From Phyllobacterium sp. OV277 (GTDB lineage: Bacteria; Pseudomonadota; Alphaproteobacteria; Rhizobiales; Rhizobiaceae), in contig NZ_FNIY01000007.1 in the NCBI RefSeq assembly GCF_900104355.1, forward strand, positions 1-64,000: 64,000 nucleotides of DNA, written 5' to 3'. Positions 48,842 through 59,614 of this stretch are shown piece after piece. The notes beneath the pieces are model-generated. The model saw only the letters and a list, made by a program, of their open reading frames with translations, did no database searches and was not told the DNA's origin. The stretch's first letter is position 1. The number at the start of each line of letters is the position of its first letter. Made by a program: the position numbers and the translations under genes.

Positions 48842-50191
48842 ATGACAACGCCACCTATCCTTGTAAGAAGAGCCAATATGATTAAGCCAATTGCGTTTTA
48901 CCTCCCACAGTTTCATCCAGTGAAAGAAAACTCAGAGTGGTGGGGGCCGGGTTTCACAGAGTGGACAAATGTCGCGAAGGCACGACCAAATTTTGAGGGT
49001 CACAATCAGCCTCAGATCCCCAGAGATCTTGGATTTTATGACCTCCGTATGGCTGAAACCATGCAGGCTCAAATCGAATTGGCAAAGGCCAATTCCATAT
49101 TCGGGTTCTGCTTTTACTATTATTGGTTCTCAGGTCGTCGAATTCTTGAAAAGCCAATCGATGTGTTCGTTAACAACAAGATCGATTTCCCATTTTGCTT
49201 TTGCTGGGCAAATGAGAACTGGACCAAACGCTGGGATGGTGGCAACAACGAAATTCTCTTGGCCAATGAACATAGTGTCGAAAATGACAATCGCTTTATC
49301 GACGATGTCATTCCCTACATGCGGGATGACCGATATATTCGATACGACGGATTACCACTTATAATCATCTATCGTCCAGATATCCTTACGGATTCAAAAG
49401 CAACGTTTGCGCATTGGCGAAAGCGCGCAAAGGAAGCTGGACTACCGGGATTATTCATTGCTTCCGTAGCCTTCTATGACATTTTCCATCCCGATGATTG
49501 GGGGGCAGATGCTCTGGTAGAATTTCCTCCACATCAATATCTTGGTAATGCCTTCAGCTCAACAAGACCAAGGATCACCAATCCGGAGTTTCGTGGAAAT
49601 ATAATGGACTATCGCTCCGTCATGACGGAGTCCATTAACCGCAGACATGATGATTTTCTGTTCTTTCATGGTGCTATGCCATCTTGGGATAACACAGCGC
49701 GCAGGCAAAACGATCCGTTCACTTTCATAAACTCATCGCCCGAACTATTCGAACTATGGTTGCGAAACCAAAGCTTGAAAACCAGCGCTGATAAACAAAA
49801 CAAAGAGAAGTTTGTCTTCATCAACGCTTGGAATGAATGGGCCGAGGGATGTCATCTGGAGCCATGTTTAAAGTATGGGCACCAACACCTTGAAGCAGTT
49901 CATAGGTCAGTAAACATTGATCGATATGTGACACCCACACCACCCCACGATAATGTTATGGGAGCCCTTGCTTCTATCGAGAATTATGACCTAGGAAACT
50001 TCAAATATTTATCTGGGCTTGAGATACGATATAGTGAAGCATTGGCAGATATCTCACATCTCAAGGCACATCAAATACCTGCTCCCGTCTCTCTTGCTTC
50101 GGCGATTGCGCAAAAGCTACGCGGCAATCCTATTGCTTATCGCATAGCCAGAAAGATTTTTCGCACTATGAGAAAAGTACGAGGGCAATAA
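48842..50191 (+). CDS. WbsX / GH99-like glycan-processing protein (2)
   Basis: The 449-residue protein is a paralogue of 36339-37727, sharing FYLPQFHPVKENSEWWGPGF, FCFYYYWFSGRRILEKP, CWANENWTKRWDG, LVEFPPHQY, PSWDNTARRQ and FINAWNEWAEGCHLEP. A start at 48842 has a G-run upstream; MIKPIAFYLPQFH at 48878 with AAGAAGAG upstream is equally possible. The basic C-terminal tail (IARKIFRTMRKVRGQ) resembles that of its paralogue. Its stop TAA directly abuts the ATG of the RgpF-like gene, so the two are co-translated. Confidence 0.85.
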   Translation: MTTPPILVRRANMIKPIAFYLPQFHPVKENSEWWGPGFTEWTNVAKARPNFEGHNQPQIPRDLGFYDLRMAETMQAQIELAKANSIFGFCFYYYWFSGRRILEKPIDVFVNNKIDFPFCFCWANENWTKRWDGGNNEILLANEHSVENDNRFIDDVIPYMRDDRYIRYDGLPLIIIYRPDILTDSKATFAHWRKRAKEAGLPGLFIASVAFYDIFHPDDWGADALVEFPPHQYLGNAFSSTRPRITNPEFRGNIMDYRSVMTESINRRHDDFLFFHGAMPSWDNTARRQNDPFTFINSSPELFELWLRNQSLKTSADKQNKEKFVFINAWNEWAEGCHLEPCLKYGHQHLEAVHRSVNIDRYVTPTPPHDNVMGALASIENYDLGNFKYLSGLEIRYSEALADISHLKAHQIPAPVSLASAIAQKLRGNPIAYRIARKIFRTMRKVRGQ

Positions 50192-51703
50192 ATGTCTGTA
50201 GGTGCTATCATTGCTCACTTCGATCCCAGCGGGGAAAGGTCGTCAAACTGGCGCTTACTTCTGGAAACAGTTAGGTTATTTGCCTCAACTGGGGTGGTTG
50301 TCTCTACGGGCATTTCAGAAAAAGATAGTCAGGTTGCAAAAGACCTTGGATTCGCTGTAATCCGAAGGAAGAACATTGGCTACGACTTTATGAGTTATGC
50401 CGTCGGTTATGACGCCCTGAAAGGTGCTGCGCCCGTAAAACAAATTCTATTTTGTAATGACAGTTTTTTTGTATCCCGCAGCGATGTCTTCCGTCTGACT
50501 ATTGAACGGTTAGTTGAAAGCGAGCGAATGGCCTTGTTCGCCACTGTTTCCAACCAGATAGTGCGCCATGGGCAAAGTTACCTTTTTTCCGTGAAACGCG
50601 AAGTTTTTGAACGGCGGGAATTTTCCGAATTTCTCCATTCAGTAAGACCCCTTGCGTCGCGAGAACATGTGATTTTCTCGTACGAACTGGGATTTTCGCA
50701 CAAGTTAAATGATCTAAATGCCCCATTCTCAGGGTTAGTGGAGACTAAGGCAAAGAAGGTATTCTCCAACAAAAGGGGTATCAATCCAACTCATGACCAT
50801 GCCAAGCAAATCGACAAGGAGCTTGGTATAATTAAGTATGAAAGGATCGTCAGAAATCCACTCGCCCTCAAGGGTGGCAACTGGTTGAAAGATATTTCCG
50901 ACCGGGCTCGTGAAAATGGTCCTAAAACAGCAATGTTAACCGGCGTTAAGAAGCCCAAAGCTGTTGTCGTTTGCCACTGCCACTATCCCGAAGTTGTTGA
51001 TGAACTTTTGGCTTATTTCGACAGATTCCCCGACGGAACAGACATACACGTCACGTCATCCAACAGTGACGTTCTGGCAAAATTCAAGGCTAAATGGCAT
51101 AGGCGCCATGTATTCCTTGGAGTACATCCCGCGGAGAATAGAGGCCGCGATGTTCTGCCATTTTTCTCGTTGTTGCCAACGTTAGATATTGATGATGATA
51201 CGCCGATACTAAAGATACACGGGAAGCGCAGTCTCTACTCACCCAAAGGTGAGTCATGGCGCAAAGATATGCTTACAAGTCTGGCAGGGTCAGAAGAATC
51301 CATCGAAGTCATACTTACCAATTTTAAGAATAACCCAAAGTTGGGCATACTGGGACCGGATCATTCATTTGTGAGTAGCCCCAACTATTGGGGCGCAAAC
51401 AGAGACCGCGTCTTCTCTCTCATGGCAACTGCCGGAACACCGTCAGATGACGCAGACGATTTGGGCTTCTTTGCTGGAACTATGTTTTGGATACGTGCAC
51501 AATGCGCAAAACAGGCCGCACAAATCGTTGACCGTAATAGTTTTGAACGTGAAGATGGCCAGAGGGACGGAACGTACGGTCACGCCCTTGAGCGGGCAAT
51601 CCCGATGATACTTTTCAAAAAAGGATGGGAACTTCGCGAGATAACAGGTGTATCGCCACTCTATCCTGATCTCGTTCGGCAACGAAAACTCAGTTACTTC
51701 TGA
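50192..51703 (+). CDS. RgpF-like (rhamnan synthesis F) polysaccharide protein
   Basis: The 503-residue protein has two halves: an N-terminal GT-like part with GYDFMSYAVGYDALKG and ILFCNDSFFV, and a C-terminal RgpF domain (from about 255) with CHCHYPEVVDELLAYF, NRGRDVLPFF, LKIHGKRSLYSPKGESWR and the FFAGTMFWIRAQ segment. RgpF family proteins take part in rhamnose-containing polysaccharide and O-antigen side-chain synthesis. It is the last gene of the 48.0-51.7 kb set. A hairpin at 51754-51779 follows the stop. Confidence 0.82.
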   Translation: MSVGAIIAHFDPSGERSSNWRLLLETVRLFASTGVVVSTGISEKDSQVAKDLGFAVIRRKNIGYDFMSYAVGYDALKGAAPVKQILFCNDSFFVSRSDVFRLTIERLVESERMALFATVSNQIVRHGQSYLFSVKREVFERREFSEFLHSVRPLASREHVIFSYELGFSHKLNDLNAPFSGLVETKAKKVFSNKRGINPTHDHAKQIDKELGIIKYERIVRNPLALKGGNWLKDISDRARENGPKTAMLTGVKKPKAVVVCHCHYPEVVDELLAYFDRFPDGTDIHVTSSNSDVLAKFKAKWHRRHVFLGVHPAENRGRDVLPFFSLLPTLDIDDDTPILKIHGKRSLYSPKGESWRKDMLTSLAGSEESIEVILTNFKNNPKLGILGPDHSFVSSPNYWGANRDRVFSLMATAGTPSDDADDLGFFAGTMFWIRAQCAKQAAQIVDRNSFEREDGQRDGTYGHALERAIPMILFKKGWELREITGVSPLYPDLVRQRKLSYF

Positions 51704-51753
51704 TTCGGCGTCCCAAGTACACTACGCGCCGACTGCGATGAATTATTGGCAAT

Positions 51754-51779
51754 ACCCACACGGAACTAACGGTGTGGGT
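51754..51779 (+). terminator. Hairpin after the RgpF-like gene
   Basis: The perfect arms ACCCACAC and GTGTGGGT surround a ten-base loop, 50 bases past the stop. No T-run follows, so termination is uncertain; an operator upstream of the HupE/UreJ gene is the alternative. Confidence 0.4.
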
Positions 51780-51978
51780 TCGGGAAAATGAAACTTTTCT
51801 TTGGACAAATTCTACAGTTGATTTGGTCAAAGTTCTTGGAGTTCTTGGATAGGGCGCCCCTCGGACTTTCTCCGCTAATTTCGAACAGGCCCTGTGTTTT
51901 CCTCATTGCACGCATCATTTTCTGCGGCAACAATGTGTTTCTCCTTCCAAGAGACAAACCAAATAATGGGAACAACAC

Positions 51979-52581
51979 ATGGTAACGATCCGCACGTCAC
52001 GATTCGCCGTCTTTTCACTCGCTACACTCTACCCTGCCCTTGCCTATGCCCATGTGGGCGTGGGGGAGACCAGTGGCTTCACCCACGGCTTTGCTCACCC
52101 CATATCCGGCCTTGATCACGTCCTTGCGATGATTCTCGTCGGCATCTTTGCCTTCCAGCTGGGCGGTCGCGCCCTCTGGCTCGTTCCCGCCGCTTTTGTC
52201 GGCATGATGGCCGTCGGCGGCGCGCTCGGCGTTGCCGGGATCACTGTGCCCTTCGTGGAGTTTGGAATAGCTCTCTCGGTCATCGTGCTCGGTGCAGCCG
52301 TGGCGTTTGAGGTTCAGGCGCCGGTGGCCATAGCAGCTGGCCTGGTGGGGCTGTTTGCGGTTTTCCATGGCCATGCCCATGGCGCGGAAATGCCTGAGAG
52401 TGCCGGTGGTCTTGCCTATGCGGGTGGGTTCATGGCTGCGACCGCCCTGCTCCACATCGCCGGTATTGGCATTGGCTTTGCTGTCGGCAAAATCGGCCAG
52501 CGCGTGGGCTCCAGCGTTGTCAGGCTTATTGGTGGGCTTGCGGCCCTTGTCGGCGTCGGCATCCTCACGGGCACGCTCTAA
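51979..52581 (+). CDS. HupE/UreJ family nickel/cobalt permease
   Basis: The 200-residue protein has a cleavable-looking signal (VFSLATLYPALAYA, about 10-24) followed by AHVGVGETSGFTHGFAHPISGLDHVLAMI, the His-rich motif of HupE/UreJ, then five or six helices. A second His-rich loop (FHGHAHGAEMPE) lies between helices. Members import Ni2+ or possibly Co2+ for hydrogenase or urease; no such enzyme gene is in this window. GGGAA precedes the ATG. It converges on lon with a shared terminator. Confidence 0.9.
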   Translation: MVTIRTSRFAVFSLATLYPALAYAHVGVGETSGFTHGFAHPISGLDHVLAMILVGIFAFQLGGRALWLVPAAFVGMMAVGGALGVAGITVPFVEFGIALSVIVLGAAVAFEVQAPVAIAAGLVGLFAVFHGHAHGAEMPESAGGLAYAGGFMAATALLHIAGIGIGFAVGKIGQRVGSSVVRLIGGLAALVGVGILTGTL

Positions 52582-52600
52582 GACATCCACCGATAGAATC

Positions 52601-52634
52601 AAAAAAGCCGGGCAATTTCTTGCCCGGCTTTTTG
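52601..52634. terminator. Bidirectional terminator between the HupE/UreJ gene and lon
   Basis: The stem AAAAAGCCGGGCAA/TTGCCCGGCTTTTT with a short loop has A and T runs on both flanks, so it can stop transcripts arriving from either side. The lon stop lies 13 bases away. Confidence 0.9.
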
Positions 52635-52646
52635 TTTGTTTCGATC

Positions 52647-55073
52647 TTAGTGCGCGATCTGCGCCGAAGCATCATCCTCGGTGGATGCAGCTGCCGGTAC
52701 ATGAACCGGCTCGGTCCATTCGATCGGTACAGGCGCACGCACGAGCGCGTGTTTGAGCACCTCGTTGGCGTGGCTGACCGGAATGATCTCAAGGCCGTTC
52801 TTCACATTATCAGGAATTTCCGCCAGATCCTTGGCGTTCTCTTCCGGGATCAGAACTGTCTTGATGCCACCACGTAAGGCGGCAAGCAGCTTCTCTTTCA
52901 GACCACCAATCGGCAATACCCGTCCGCGCAATGTGATTTCGCCAGTCATGGCGATATCCTTACGCACAGGAATACCGGTCAGGATCGAAACGATCGCTGT
53001 TACCATGGCAACACCAGCCGATGGGCCATCCTTGGGTGTCGCACCCTCAGGCACGTGCACGTGGATATCCCTGCGATCGAAGAGCGGCGGTTCGACACCG
53101 AAATCGATAGCCCTTGAACGGACATAGGATGCCGCCGCAGAAATCGATTCCTTCATCACGTCGCGCAGATTGCCTGTGACGGTCATGCGGCCCTTGCCGG
53201 GCATCATGACGCCTTCAATGGTCAGCAATTCGCCGCCCACTTCCGTCCAGGCAAGACCTGTGACAACACCAACCTGATCTTCACCGTCGATCTGGCCGAA
53301 GCGGAACTTCTGTACGCCGAGATAATCGTTGATGTTGGCCTCAGTGACCTTCACCGACTTCTTGGTCTTCGACTTCAGAATTTCCGTCACGGCCTTGCGG
53401 GCAAGCTTCATCAGTTCGCGTTCGAGGCTACGAACACCGGCTTCGCGGGTGTAATCGCGCACGATGGCCCGAATGGCACCTTCTGAAACCGAGAACTCCT
53501 TCGGCTGCAACGCGTGATCGCGGATAGCCTTGGGCAATAGGTGCCGCTTGGCAATCTCGACCTTTTCGTCTTCCGTGTAACCGGCAATACGGATGATCTC
53601 CATACGATCCATGAGAGGACCGGGGATGTTCAGCGTATTGGCAGTCGTGACGAACATCACATTCGAAAGGTCATATTCGACCTCAAGATAGTGATCCATG
53701 AAGGTTGAGTTCTGTTCCGGATCGAGCACCTCGAGCAGAGCTGATGACGGATCGCCGCGGAAGTCCTGGCCCATCTTGTCGATCTCGTCGAGCAGGAAGA
53801 GCGGGTTGGACTTCTTTGCCTTCTTCATCGACTGGATGACCTTGCCGGGCATCGAACCGATATAAGTGCGGCGGTGACCGCGGATTTCAGCCTCGTCACG
53901 CACGCCGCCAAGCGACATACGGATGTATTCACGGCCGGTAGCCTTGGCGATCGAACGGGCCAGAGAGGTCTTACCGACGCCGGGAGGACCAACGAGACAC
54001 AGGATCGGGCCTTTGATCTTGGTCGACCGCGCCTGTACGGCGAGATATTCCACGATCCGGTCTTTCACCTTGTCGAGGCCATAATGCTCGGCGTCCAGAA
54101 CCTCATCGGCGAGGTTCAGATCGTTCTTCACCTTCGACTTCTTGTTCCACGGAATGGTCAAGAGCCAGTCGAGATAGTTGCGAACAACCGTCGCTTCGGC
54201 GGACATCGGGCTCATCTGACGAAGCTTCTTCAGCTCCTGATTGGCCTTCTCACGCGCTTCCTTGGAGAACTTGGTCTTCTTGATGCGCTCTTCCAGTTCG
54301 GCTGCCTCGTCGCGGCCATCTTCGCCGTCGCCAAGTTCCTTCTGGATCGCCTTCATCTGTTCATTGAGGTAGTATTCGCGCTGGGTCTTTTCCATCTGGC
54401 GCTTGACGCGCGAGCGGATACGCTTTTCCACCTGAAGAACGGAAATTTCCGACTCCATGAACGACATGGCTTTTTCCAACCGTGCACGTACGGAAAGAAT
54501 GGACAGCATGTCCTGCTTTTCAGGAATCTTGATCGCAAGATGCGAGGCAACCGTATCGGCCAGCTTCGAGTAATCCTCGATCTGTCCGGCGGCGCCAACA
54601 ACTTCTGGCGAAATCTTCTTGTTCAGCTTCACGTAGTTTTCAAAGTCGGACACGACGGAGCGAGCCAGAGCTTCGATTTCAACGGGATCTTCTGATGGTT
54701 CTGCCAGCGTCGTGGCATTGGCTTCGTGGTAATCCTCACGATCACTGAAACTGGTGATTTCAGCGCGGGCAATACCTTCAACCAGTACCTTTACCGTTCC
54801 ATCCGGCAGTTTCAGCAACTGCAGGACATTGGCAATGGTGCCTATGCTGTAGATCGCATCCGACTGCGGATCATCATCCGCAGCGTTCTTCTGTGTGGCA
54901 AGCAGGATTTGCTTGTCGACGCCCATTACTTCCTCAAGTGCGCGAATGGATTTTTCGCGACCGACGAAGAGTGGAACGATCATGTGTGGGAAGACAACGA
55001 TATCGCGCAATGGCAAAACGGCATAAAGCCCGCTTTCCCCACCCGCTGGTGTCTTCTTGCTTGCAACCGTCAT
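52647..55073 (-). CDS. lon: ATP-dependent protease Lon
   Basis: The 808-residue protein has an N-terminal substrate-binding domain ([20 protein letters not shown]), an AAA+ module with Walker [14 protein letters not shown] and Walker [10 protein letters not shown], and a C-terminal Ser-Lys protease domain with the catalytic Ser in [12 protein letters not shown] and Lys in [13 protein letters not shown]. It degrades misfolded and regulatory proteins; in alphaproteobacteria these include CcrM and other cell-cycle factors. It lies 469 bases downstream of clpX. Confidence 0.97.
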   Translation of the reverse strand: MTVASKKTPAGGESGLYAVLPLRDIVVFPHMIVPLFVGREKSIRALEEVMGVDKQILLATQKNAADDDPQSDAIYSIGTIANVLQLLKLPDGTVKVLVEGIARAEITSFSDREDYHEANATTLAEPSEDPVEIEALARSVVSDFENYVKLNKKISPEVVGAAGQIEDYSKLADTVASHLAIKIPEKQDMLSILSVRARLEKAMSFMESEISVLQVEKRIRSRVKRQMEKTQREYYLNEQMKAIQKELGDGEDGRDEAAELEERIKKTKFSKEAREKANQELKKLRQMSPMSAEATVVRNYLDWLLTIPWNKKSKVKNDLNLADEVLDAEHYGLDKVKDRIVEYLAVQARSTKIKGPILCLVGPPGVGKTSLARSIAKATGREYIRMSLGGVRDEAEIRGHRRTYIGSMPGKVIQSMKKAKKSNPLFLLDEIDKMGQDFRGDPSSALLEVLDPEQNSTFMDHYLEVEYDLSNVMFVTTANTLNIPGPLMDRMEIIRIAGYTEDEKVEIAKRHLLPKAIRDHALQPKEFSVSEGAIRAIVRDYTREAGVRSLERELMKLARKAVTEILKSKTKKSVKVTEANINDYLGVQKFRFGQIDGEDQVGVVTGLAWTEVGGELLTIEGVMMPGKGRMTVTGNLRDVMKESISAAASYVRSRAIDFGVEPPLFDRRDIHVHVPEGATPKDGPSAGVAMVTAIVSILTGIPVRKDIAMTGEITLRGRVLPIGGLKEKLLAALRGGIKTVLIPEENAKDLAEIPDNVKNGLEIIPVSHANEVLKHALVRAPVPIEWTEPVHVPAAASTEDDASAQIAH

Positions 55074-55542
55074 TTCATGTCCTTTCTCAGGCCAATCGGC
55101 CTAGATCGCCACATCCGGGTACCCTTTGGTTGCATGATCTTTTCCAAAAATCGGGATCCATTTTTGGGATCATGCGAAGAGCGGCGTACTACCGGTTGTG
55201 CAGCTTAACCTTTACTTGGAGTGGCGAGGCTCTCGTTTCAAGCGCCCCGGTTTCAAGCACAGTCACAGAATCGTAATCTATCCTGCTCCTACCAACGTCC
55301 AAGCGCAATCTTTTGCGATGCAGCACACCTCTGAAGAGGATGATTTTCGTGGAAATCATCGGTCGACCGGGGCGATACTGCCCGCTTCGGGCTTTTACGC
55401 CTACGCTGCTCTCACAAAAATTGTGCGCCTCTCATAGTTAATCAATCGTAAATATTGTTTCGTGGCGCAATTAAGACGAGCAACAAATGCAAAAGGCCCC
55501 GCTGATGCGGAGCCCTTGCTTTTCTGACATCGCTTTGACGCT
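55074..55542. other. Spacer containing the lon promoter and the clpX terminator
   Basis: It holds the clpX terminator at 55487-55518 and an AT-rich stretch with a weak promoter-like pair on the minus strand (TTGGAC near 55300, TAGATT about 16 bases later). No open frame of note was found. Confidence 0.5.
55487..55518 (-). terminator. Terminator of clpX
   Basis: On the minus strand an imperfect stem (AAGGGCTCCGC / GCGGGGCCTT) with an ATCA loop is followed by TTTTGC. It lies 25 bases beyond the clpX stop. Confidence 0.7.
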
Positions 55543-56817
55543 TTAAGCCGAAACGTTGCCCTTCTCTTCCTTGCGCTCCGCATAGATGTAGAGCGGGCGT
55601 GAATTGCCTTCGACCACATCGCCGGAGATGACAACCTCCTGCACGCCGTCGAGCGTTGGCAGTTCGTACATCGTATCGAGCAGGATCTTTTCCATGATCG
55701 AACGAAGGCCACGCGCACCGGTCTTGCGGGCAATGGCCCGCAAAGCGATTGCTTTCAACGCATCCTCATGGAACGTCAGCTCGACATTTTCCATATCGAA
55801 CAGGCGCTGATACTGCTTGACCAGAGCGTTCTTCGGCTCCGACAAAATCTGCACCAGGGCAGCTTCATCGAGATCCTCGAGCGTCGCGATGACAGGCAGA
55901 CGACCCACAAATTCGGGGATGAGACCGAATTTCAGCAGATCTTCGGGCTCAAGCTCGCGGAAGATTGCGCCAACACGGCGTTCGTCCGGGCTTTTGACCG
56001 CAGCGCTAAAGCCGATGGACGTCTTCTCGCCACGTGCCGAGATGATCTTGTCGAGACCGGCAAAAGCACCACCGCAGATGAACAGGATGTTGGTTGTATC
56101 CACCTGCAGGAATTCCTGCTGGGGATGCTTGCGTCCACCCTGCGGCGGAACGGAAGCGACCGTACCTTCCATGATCTTCAAAAGTGCCTGCTGTACACCC
56201 TCACCCGACACGTCGCGTGTAATCGACGGGTTGTCGGACTTGCGGCTGATCTTGTCGACTTCGTCGATATAGACAATGCCGCGCTGTGCCCGCTCGACAT
56301 TATAGTCGGCAGACTGGAGCAGCTTGAGAATGATGTTCTCGACATCCTCACCGACGTAACCGGCTTCCGTCAGCGTCGTCGCGTCTGCCATGGTAAACGG
56401 CACGTCGATGATGCGGGCGAGCGATTGCGCCAGATAGGTTTTGCCGCAACCGGTTGGACCAACGAGAAGGATGTTGGACTTCGCCAGTTCGACTTCATTG
56501 TTTTTCGATGCGTGGGCCAACCGCTTATAGTGGTTGTGCACCGCGACAGAGAGAACACGCTTGGCATGGTTCTGACCGATGACATAATCATCGAGTACAG
56601 CCATGATTTCCTGCGGCGTCGGAACGCCTTCACGGGATTTCACCATCGAGGATTTGTTTTCCTCGCGGATGATGTCCATGCACAGCTCGACGCATTCATC
56701 ACAGATGAAAACAGTCGGGCCCGCAATCAGTTTGCGAACTTCGTGCTGGCTCTTCCCGCAAAACGAGCAATAAAGCGTATTCTTTGAATCACCGCCGCCG
56801 TTGCTGACTTTGCTCAT
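55543..56817 (-). CDS. clpX: ATP-dependent Clp protease ATP-binding subunit ClpX
   Basis: The 424-residue unfoldase has an N-terminal zinc domain ([17 protein letters not shown]...CDECVELC), Walker [13 protein letters not shown], Walker [14 protein letters not shown], the pore/loop region and sensor residues ([15 protein letters not shown]). It feeds tagged proteins to ClpP, and in Caulobacter degrades CtrA. It follows clpP by 230 bases on the same strand, the usual arrangement. Confidence 0.97.
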   Translation of the reverse strand: MSKVSNGGGDSKNTLYCSFCGKSQHEVRKLIAGPTVFICDECVELCMDIIREENKSSMVKSREGVPTPQEIMAVLDDYVIGQNHAKRVLSVAVHNHYKRLAHASKNNEVELAKSNILLVGPTGCGKTYLAQSLARIIDVPFTMADATTLTEAGYVGEDVENIILKLLQSADYNVERAQRGIVYIDEVDKISRKSDNPSITRDVSGEGVQQALLKIMEGTVASVPPQGGRKHPQQEFLQVDTTNILFICGGAFAGLDKIISARGEKTSIGFSAAVKSPDERRVGAIFRELEPEDLLKFGLIPEFVGRLPVIATLEDLDEAALVQILSEPKNALVKQYQRLFDMENVELTFHEDALKAIALRAIARKTGARGLRSIMEKILLDTMYELPTLDGVQEVVISGDVVEGNSRPLYIYAERKEEKGNVSA

Positions 56818-57047
56818 TGCAGTTTCCTTTCAGTATCGGCGCCCTGTTTGGCTGGGAACCGTTCACCCCCTTTGGACTATGCCCTGCGGGGAATGATTCG
56901 AATAGTAATTCGAAGAATAGGCTTCCTCTACTCACCAATGACTTAACGTAACGTCTGTTGGCCTGCATGCAAGCCGGTTGTGTGGCAAAAAGTCCGCATC
57001 CGGGTCAAAAAAAGTTCATTCTTGGCCCGGTGCGGCCATTTAGCCGG

Positions 57048-57677
57048 TTACTTTGCGTCGCCTTCGATGATCGCACGCGATTCAAGCACCTTGTCGATCA
57101 GTCCGAACTCAAGTGATTCCTGCGCTGTCATGAAGTGATCGCGATCGAGAGTCTTCTCGATTGTCTCGTAGTCGCGGCCCGTATGCTTCACGTAAATCTC
57201 GTTCAGGCGGCGCTTCATCTTGATGATATCCTGGGCATGGCGCTCGATATCCGAAGCCTGACCCTGAAAACCGCCTGATGGCTGGTGAAGCATGATACGG
57301 GCGTTTGGCAGAACGAAACGCATATCCTTTTCACCGGCGGTCAGCAGGAGCGAGCCCATCGACGCAGCCTGACCGAAGCAAAGGGTCGATACGGCAGGAC
57401 GGATAAACTGCATGGTGTCATAAATCGCCATGCCTGATGTGACGACGCCGCCGGGTGAATTGATGTAGAGGTTAATTTCTTTCTTCGGATTTTCCGATTC
57501 AAGGAACAGGAGCTGGGCGCAGATCAGCGTCGCCATGCCGTCCTCGATCGGGCCGGTAATGAAAATGATGCGTTCTTTCAGCAGGCGCGAGAAAATATCA
57601 TAGGCCCGCTCGCCCCGGTTGGTCTGCTCGACGACCATGGGTACGAGGTTCATTGCTGTTTCGATTGGATCTCTCAT
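57048..57677 (-). CDS. clpP: ATP-dependent Clp protease proteolytic subunit ClpP
   Basis: The 209-residue serine protease has the catalytic triad in [11 protein letters not shown] (Ser), [13 protein letters not shown] (His) and LDRDHFMTA (Asp). It forms the tetradecameric chamber that works with ClpX. A promoter resembling the RpoH type lies 67-100 bases upstream, at 57744-57777. Confidence 0.97.
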   Translation of the reverse strand: MRDPIETAMNLVPMVVEQTNRGERAYDIFSRLLKERIIFITGPIEDGMATLICAQLLFLESENPKKEINLYINSPGGVVTSGMAIYDTMQFIRPAVSTLCFGQAASMGSLLLTAGEKDMRFVLPNARIMLHQPSGGFQGQASDIERHAQDIIKMKRRLNEIYVKHTGRDYETIEKTLDRDHFMTAQESLEFGLIDKVLESRAIIEGDAK

Positions 57678-57743
57678 CGGTGGGCCTCAGCGTTTTGGAG
57701 AACAAGGGCTTTGAACGCCCCCAAGATTCGTGGATTACACTTT

Positions 57744-57777
57744 CGATACATAGGGTGTTGCCGCCCTGTTCCGCAAG
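57744..57777 (-). promoter_or_regulatory. Possible heat-shock (RpoH) promoter of clpP
   Basis: On the minus strand CTTG (57774-57777) is followed after 19 bases by CCTATGTATCG (57744-57754). This is close to the alphaproteobacterial RpoH pattern CTTG-N17/18-CYTATNT, with a spacer one base too long. Confidence 0.4.
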
Positions 57778-57871
57778 ATGTTCTGCACTTTATCACCCAA
57801 ATCGGCTATTGCTGGCAGCCCCGGAGTTTCGCGGAAAATCTCGCAATCATACCTGAAATCGGAATACAATA

Positions 57872-58474
57872 ATGAGAGTCAAGGCCCACGAGATAAGTTC
57901 CGATATCCGGGATGCAACCGAAACGGGGCTGCTTTGCTTGCAACCCGGTTATTCTCAAGGGTTAAGAATAAGCCCGCGCTGGCCCTCATCACATGTCCAT
58001 ATTGATCGCGAGGCGTTCAACCACTTGCTTGCGGTGTGCAAAGAACTGCCAGAGGGCGTCACGTTGATCCTCACCAGAGGTTACGAACAGGCGCATTCAA
58101 GACTTGGCCTCGTCAGGCGGGTTTCGCGGCGAATGGGAATAAAGCTGTTTCAGATCCTGTATAGCCAGCGACGCTCAGAAATCGCCGAGATATTCGGTGC
58201 TAACGGACATGATGTTGATGGAACGCATATCGAGGTCTCAATCGCTGTTGGCCTGAAGAGACTGCGGTTTCTCCCTCTCGGCGTGTTCACACCGGAAACT
58301 TGGCAAAAAGCGAAGGTCCGTCGTCATCAGCCTGATATCGATGCCGTGAAGGCCAAATTAAGGGAACATGGCTTCCGCATTCATCGCAACCATACCGAAA
58401 GCCTTCAGATTCACTGTGACTTGATACCCTCCAAAACTCCTGATCCTGACGGAACGCAACCGGAAACGGCTTAG
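57872..58474 (+). CDS. Unknown protein, possibly related to peptidase family M15
   Basis: The 200-residue soluble protein has no signal peptide. The pattern LILTRGYEQAHSRLG (about 65-79) followed by GHDVDGTHIEVSIAV (about 112-126) recalls the R-G-Y-R and S-H-x-x-G-x-A-x-D segments of D-Ala-D-Ala peptidases such as VanX, but the metal His/Asp pattern is only partly kept (H-x-x-x-G-x-H-x-E). A transferase-like role is equally possible. No ribosome site is obvious. Its stop overlaps the stop region of the convergent flavoprotein gene by four bases. Confidence 0.65.
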   Translation: MRVKAHEISSDIRDATETGLLCLQPGYSQGLRISPRWPSSHVHIDREAFNHLLAVCKELPEGVTLILTRGYEQAHSRLGLVRRVSRRMGIKLFQILYSQRRSEIAEIFGANGHDVDGTHIEVSIAVGLKRLRFLPLGVFTPETWQKAKVRRHQPDIDAVKAKLREHGFRIHRNHTESLQIHCDLIPSKTPDPDGTQPETA

Positions 58475-59574
58475 GCGGCTTCCGCCATCAACCAGCGCTT
58501 GAGCAGGGGTACATTGCCGGTTCCCAGCGCCTGCGCTACACGCCGCCCGACCGCCGCGCCGAACTTGTATCCATGCCCGGAACAGGCGGAGACAACGAGA
58601 CATTTGCCCTCTTCCGTGGCGAAAAATCGGTTATCCGAGGTGAACGTGTAGGCACAGGTGACAACGTTGGTGACTGTGTATTCACCGATCCGCTTCATCG
58701 GCGGTGCGAAGAGATCGCGGATCGCCTCACCCTCACCCGCTTCCGGAACCCGACCAGCATCGGCATCAGGCGATTTGCGCTTGTGCAGACCGGAGCCGAA
58801 TTTCAGACCGCCGCCACCACTCGCGGGAATAATGTAGCCATCCGTGCGTCCGCCCACATCGAGTACAACCGGAGAACTGTCCCATGCAGCTTTTAAATCC
58901 GCCGGTGGCTCAAGATAAACAACGGCGGTGCGATAGGTGGTCAGCGATGATGTCACGTCGGGGAAAAGTTTTGTGACCCATGCGCCCGCCGTAACAACAA
59001 CCCTATCGGCGGTAATCACCGTCCCGTCCGCCAGCACGACCGAACCGCCGGCACTGTCAACCGCGGTGACTTTTGTATTTTCCAGAACCACCGCACCATG
59101 GGCGCGCAGCCAGCGGGCGATGTCGCTGGCGATCTTCCTGCAATGCAACGCTCCCCCCTCAGGCGAGAAGAATGCATACCGGAATGTTCCTTCTTCCAGA
59201 TAACCATAACGTTTCACCGCGTCCGCTGGCTCGTATATCTCCAGCGGATAACCGCCCTGCTCCAGTCCTTCGCGATATTCCTCCGCTTCATCATCAGCTT
59301 CGCGTGAAATGCAGATGAAACCGCGTGGATCAAGATGGGTTGCACCGATGTCCTGCCAAAGCTCGTCCCACGCCTCATAGGCTTCGGAAATCGCATCGGC
59401 ATAACCACCGGCAGCACCATAGGCGCGGCGGATAATACGATGGTGATCACCGGAAGCCGCAAGCGGATTGGGAATAGGTCCCTGCTCGATCAGCGTCACC
59501 GAATGCCCCGCCTTGGTCAGCGACCATGCGCTGGACAGCCCGGCAATTCCTGCCCCGACGATGGTGATTTTCAT
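58471..59574 (-). CDS. FAD-dependent amine oxidase, sarcosine oxidase-like
   Basis: The 367-residue flavoprotein has an N-terminal dinucleotide fold (ITIVGAGIAGLSSAWSLTKAG and the acidic LIEQG strand end), the R-I-I-R-R-AYG segment near residue 46 and C-terminal VSACSGHGYKFGAAVG. The pattern fits the DAO superfamily near monomeric sarcosine or N-methyl-tryptophan oxidase. These oxidise N-methyl amines to aldehyde, amine and H2O2. The covalent-FAD cysteine is probably that of SACSGHG. The substrate is unknown. It is divergent from the barstar gene and convergent with the unknown gene at 57872. Confidence 0.85.
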   Translation of the reverse strand: MKITIVGAGIAGLSSAWSLTKAGHSVTLIEQGPIPNPLAASGDHHRIIRRAYGAAGGYADAISEAYEAWDELWQDIGATHLDPRGFICISREADDEAEEYREGLEQGGYPLEIYEPADAVKRYGYLEEGTFRYAFFSPEGGALHCRKIASDIARWLRAHGAVVLENTKVTAVDSAGGSVVLADGTVITADRVVVTAGAWVTKLFPDVTSSLTTYRTAVVYLEPPADLKAAWDSSPVVLDVGGRTDGYIIPASGGGGLKFGSGLHKRKSPDADAGRVPEAGEGEAIRDLFAPPMKRIGEYTVTNVVTCAYTFTSDNRFFATEEGKCLVVSACSGHGYKFGAAVGRRVAQALGTGNVPLLKRWLMAEAA

Positions 59575-59614
59575 GATTGGGTCCTGCTATGACTTGTGAA
59601 GGAGGAAGATTCGC

